The notes under the pieces are model-generated. The model saw nothing but the letters and a program-made list of their open reading frames with translations. It made no database searches and had not been told where the DNA came from. This document shows positions 13,869 through 15,075 of a stretch of 15,075 bases of DNA, one piece after another. Every line of letters begins with the position of its first letter. Position 1 is the stretch's first letter. Both the position numbers and the translations under genes were made by a program. The DNA is from Candidatus Poseidonia alphae (GTDB lineage Archaea; Thermoplasmatota; Poseidoniia; Poseidoniales; Poseidoniaceae), in assembly GCA_002505405.1 (NCBI GenBank), contig DAVD01000013.1:1-15075 (forward strand), written 5' to 3'.

Positions 13869-14291
13869 ATGCCCCGAATAGCAGAAATTGACCGCGCCAT
13901 CCTAGCTGAACTGAGGAAAAACGGACGCATGTCCTATGTTGACCTCGCTGCAAAAGTCGAGGCCAGTGAACGAACCGTTCGTACACACATCCGAAACATG
14001 GAAGAAAACGGAACCATTCGTGGCTACACCATTCGAGAAGGAGGCGTTGGCCTTACTGCACTCGTTCGAATAAAGGTGGCCCCAGGGTCCGAAATCGGTT
14101 CGTTTGCTTCTGAGGTCACTGGATGGGATGGAATTGAAATCATCTACGAAGTTTCTGGTGAAGCTGATCTGGTCGCCCTTGTCCACGTTGACGACACCAT
14201 GGCCTTGCGCAAACTGTTGGATAAAATGTGGCTCGCCGCTCCAAATGAAATTGCAAGCACAACCACTGAGTTGGTTTTGGAACAGTACTGA
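13869..14291 (+). CDS. Lrp/AsnC-family transcriptional regulator
   Basis: A 140-residue DNA-binding regulator of normal family length. Residues 4-50 are the N-terminal helix-turn-helix: AEIDRAILAELRKNGRMSY, then LAAKVEASERTVRTHIRNME, ending in NGTIRGYT. Residues 62-138 form the C-terminal RAM/ligand-sensing domain, with VSGEADLVALV (95-105) and TTTELVLEQY at the end, both family-typical. Such proteins usually sense amino acids and form multimers that activate or repress transcription. Target and ligand cannot be read here; autoregulation through the divergent 13695-13868 region, shared with the enolase-linked gene, is plausible. Its stop codon directly abuts the stop of the convergent zinc-ribbon gene. 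Confidence 0.93.
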   Translation: MPRIAEIDRAILAELRKNGRMSYVDLAAKVEASERTVRTHIRNMEENGTIRGYTIREGGVGLTALVRIKVAPGSEIGSFASEVTGWDGIEIIYEVSGEADLVALVHVDDTMALRKLLDKMWLAAPNEIASTTTELVLEQY

Positions 14292-14408
14292 TTATTCCTG
14301 TTCGCCTTCATCGTCATCTTTCGAAGGCTTGGGTGGAGAGTAATCAATCCCACAGGACCTGCACACCATCTCGTCGTCCCAGTCGCATTGTCGCTTGCAT
14401 CCAGTCAT
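14292..14408 (-). CDS. Very small zinc-ribbon-like protein (38 aa)
   Basis: A 38-residue frame with four Cys in a CxxxC-x7-CxxC pattern (Cys4, Cys8, Cys16, Cys19), followed by a short Pro/Lys stretch and an acidic tail (KDDDEGEQE). The spacing suits a single zinc-ribbon site. ATG 14408 is preceded by AAGGTGAGATC, a near-ideal archaeal ribosome-binding site. Its AGGTGA contains the TGA stop of the upstream thioredoxin-fold gene, so the two are probably translationally coupled. The frame ends exactly where the convergent Lrp/AsnC gene ends. Its role is unknown; small zinc ribbons can bind nucleic acid or assist transcription or ribosomes. The RBS, start spacing and Cys pattern together make it convincing despite its size. 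Confidence 0.7.
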   Translation of the reverse strand: MTGCKRQCDWDDEMVCRSCGIDYSPPKPSKDDDEGEQE

Positions 14409-14413
14409 CGATC

Positions 14414-14959
14414 TCACCTTGATTTCCATTTGACCGAGCATCCAATGGATTGTGTGACTGCAACATCGGGGTTCTTTCCACTCAACATTGCATTGATTGC
14501 TCCATCTAAGTCTCGTACCATAACGTCGCTAGGGTCACGTGGGCTGTCGTCCATTCTGCCTTTGTAAACCAGTTGATGCTGGGCGTTAAACAAGAAAAAT
14601 TCTGGAGTTCGCTCTGCCCCGTAAGCATGTGCAATCTCCTGCTCTAAGTCGTGGAGATAAGCATAGGGCATGCCCTTTTGCGCTCTCTTTTCCATGTTTG
14701 CGAATGAATCGTTCTCATAGACAAGAGGATCGTTGGAGTTGATGCCGACATAACCGATTCCGTTCTCTTGACATTGCTCGGCCATGGCGTTCATTCGAGA
14801 GATGCTTGCTACAACATAGGGACAATGATTGCACTCAAAAACAACGACCAGCCCGTTCTTGTCGAAGGCTTGCTCTAGAGACATCTGGTCGCCCCCTACG
14901 GCTGCATTGGCATTGGCAAGGAGAAAGTCGGGTGGTGCATCGCCAATGTTAAGAGACAT
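14414..14959 (-). CDS. Thioredoxin-fold (AhpC/TSA/redoxin-like) protein
   Basis: A 181-residue cytoplasmic thioredoxin-fold protein. It has the redoxin N-terminal start (GDAPPDFLLAN), the CNHC active site (Cys43 and Cys46 in ECNHCPYVV), GINSND (the loop after the second strand) and YGAERTPEFFLF with the cis-Pro region. LVYKGRMDDSPRDP and the C-terminal GCSVKWK are shared by a common bacterial and archaeal thioredoxin-like family. It probably acts in thiol redox or peroxide handling; the partner is unknown. No ribosome-binding site is seen before ATG 14959, and GAGTAGG lies about 18-24 nt upstream. The zinc-ribbon gene follows directly, sharing the TGA-containing ribosome-binding region. Confidence 0.9.
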   Translation of the reverse strand: MSLNIGDAPPDFLLANANAAVGGDQMSLEQAFDKNGLVVVFECNHCPYVVASISRMNAMAEQCQENGIGYVGINSNDPLVYENDSFANMEKRAQKGMPYAYLHDLEQEIAHAYGAERTPEFFLFNAQHQLVYKGRMDDSPRDPSDVMVRDLDGAINAMLSGKNPDVAVTQSIGCSVKWKSR

Positions 14960-14976
14960 GTATCGCGGTGGGAGTT

Positions 14977-14983
14977 CCTACTC
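14977..14983 (-). promoter_or_regulatory. TATA-like box for the thioredoxin-fold/zinc-ribbon pair
   Basis: GAGTAGG on the minus strand lies 18-24 nt upstream of ATG 14959, similar in sequence and place to the AAATAGG boxes before tRNA-Cys and Lrp/AsnC. It is weak on its own. Confidence 0.25.
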
Positions 14984-15004
14984 AAAATGCCTTGCTTCAA
15001 CCCG

Positions 15005-15075
15005 TCAAAGAACAAAGAAGTATGCAGCTGCGCCCAAACCTGTCAAAAGGCCACCAATAAGAAGCATTTTTGATA
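15005..15075 (-). CDS. C-terminal end of a membrane protein (partial)
   Basis: On the minus strand the frame enters from the right edge and reads SKMLLIGGLLTGLGAAAYFFVL before a TGA stop at 15005-15007. The 20-residue hydrophobic, Gly/Ala-rich end looks like a terminal transmembrane helix. The start is outside the window. A tiny independent frame beginning at the ATG at 15067 cannot be excluded. The thioredoxin-fold gene starts 45 nt further on in the same direction. Confidence 0.5.
   Translation of the reverse strand, partial: SKMLLIGGLLTGLGAAAYFFVL

Overview
The window reads as a piece of an uncultivated marine archaeon, most likely Marine Group II (Candidatus Poseidoniales). The reasons are an Lrp/AsnC regulator, TATA-like boxes about 25 nt upstream of start codons with little or no leader, a tRNA-Cys close in sequence to archaeal ones, a large surface protein combining FAS1 domains, a cupredoxin domain and a PGF-CTERM-like tail, and other anchored or secreted proteins with calcium-binding DxDGDG repeats. 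The assignment is inferred from gene style; no ribosomal marker is present.

Layout. (1) Positions 1-623, minus strand: the N-terminal part of a secreted protein with calcium-binding repeats and a Gly-Gln tandem repeat that runs off the window. (2) Positions 624-982 hold no convincing gene but are packed with strong inverted repeats, including two diverged copies of one two-hairpin element. One stem differs between the copies by a compensatory base-pair change. This is the best candidate for something undescribed. (3) Positions 983-3367, minus: an unrecognised protein, a GNAT acetyltransferase and a three-pass membrane protein. (4) Positions 3492-4797, plus: tRNA-Cys(GCA) and a class I/II aminotransferase. 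(5) Positions 7149-4808, minus: a tight redox operon of an SDR-fold protein lacking the catalytic Tyr, an FAD amine-oxidase-fold oxidoreductase and a small Rieske protein, each 4 nt after the previous stop. (6) Positions 7238-7915, plus: a CoA-binding-fold protein. (7) Positions 11905-7937, minus: a cell-surface operon of a three-FAS1/cupredoxin protein, an anchored protein with an HmuY-like segment, and a membrane-anchored sugar-dehydrogenase-like beta-propeller. (8) Enolase with a small unrecognised gene upstream of it, minus. (9) An Lrp/AsnC regulator, plus, whose stop abuts the stop of a previously hidden 38-residue zinc-ribbon protein. That protein is coupled to an upstream thioredoxin-fold gene, and the C-terminal end of a membrane protein lies at the right edge.

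Genes working together. The two clearest units are the SDR/FAD/Rieske operon, which looks like a cytoplasmic redox pathway, and the FAS1-cupredoxin/HmuY-like/propeller operon, which looks like an extracellular copper-, possibly haem- and sugar-related redox or adhesion complex. Enolase and the aminotransferase are ordinary central metabolism. Where a longest reading frame overlapped its upstream neighbour, the start was moved to an internal ATG just after the neighbour's stop, usually supported by a GGTG-type ribosome-binding site; this applies to the Rieske, FAD, SDR, GNAT, propeller and FAS1 genes.
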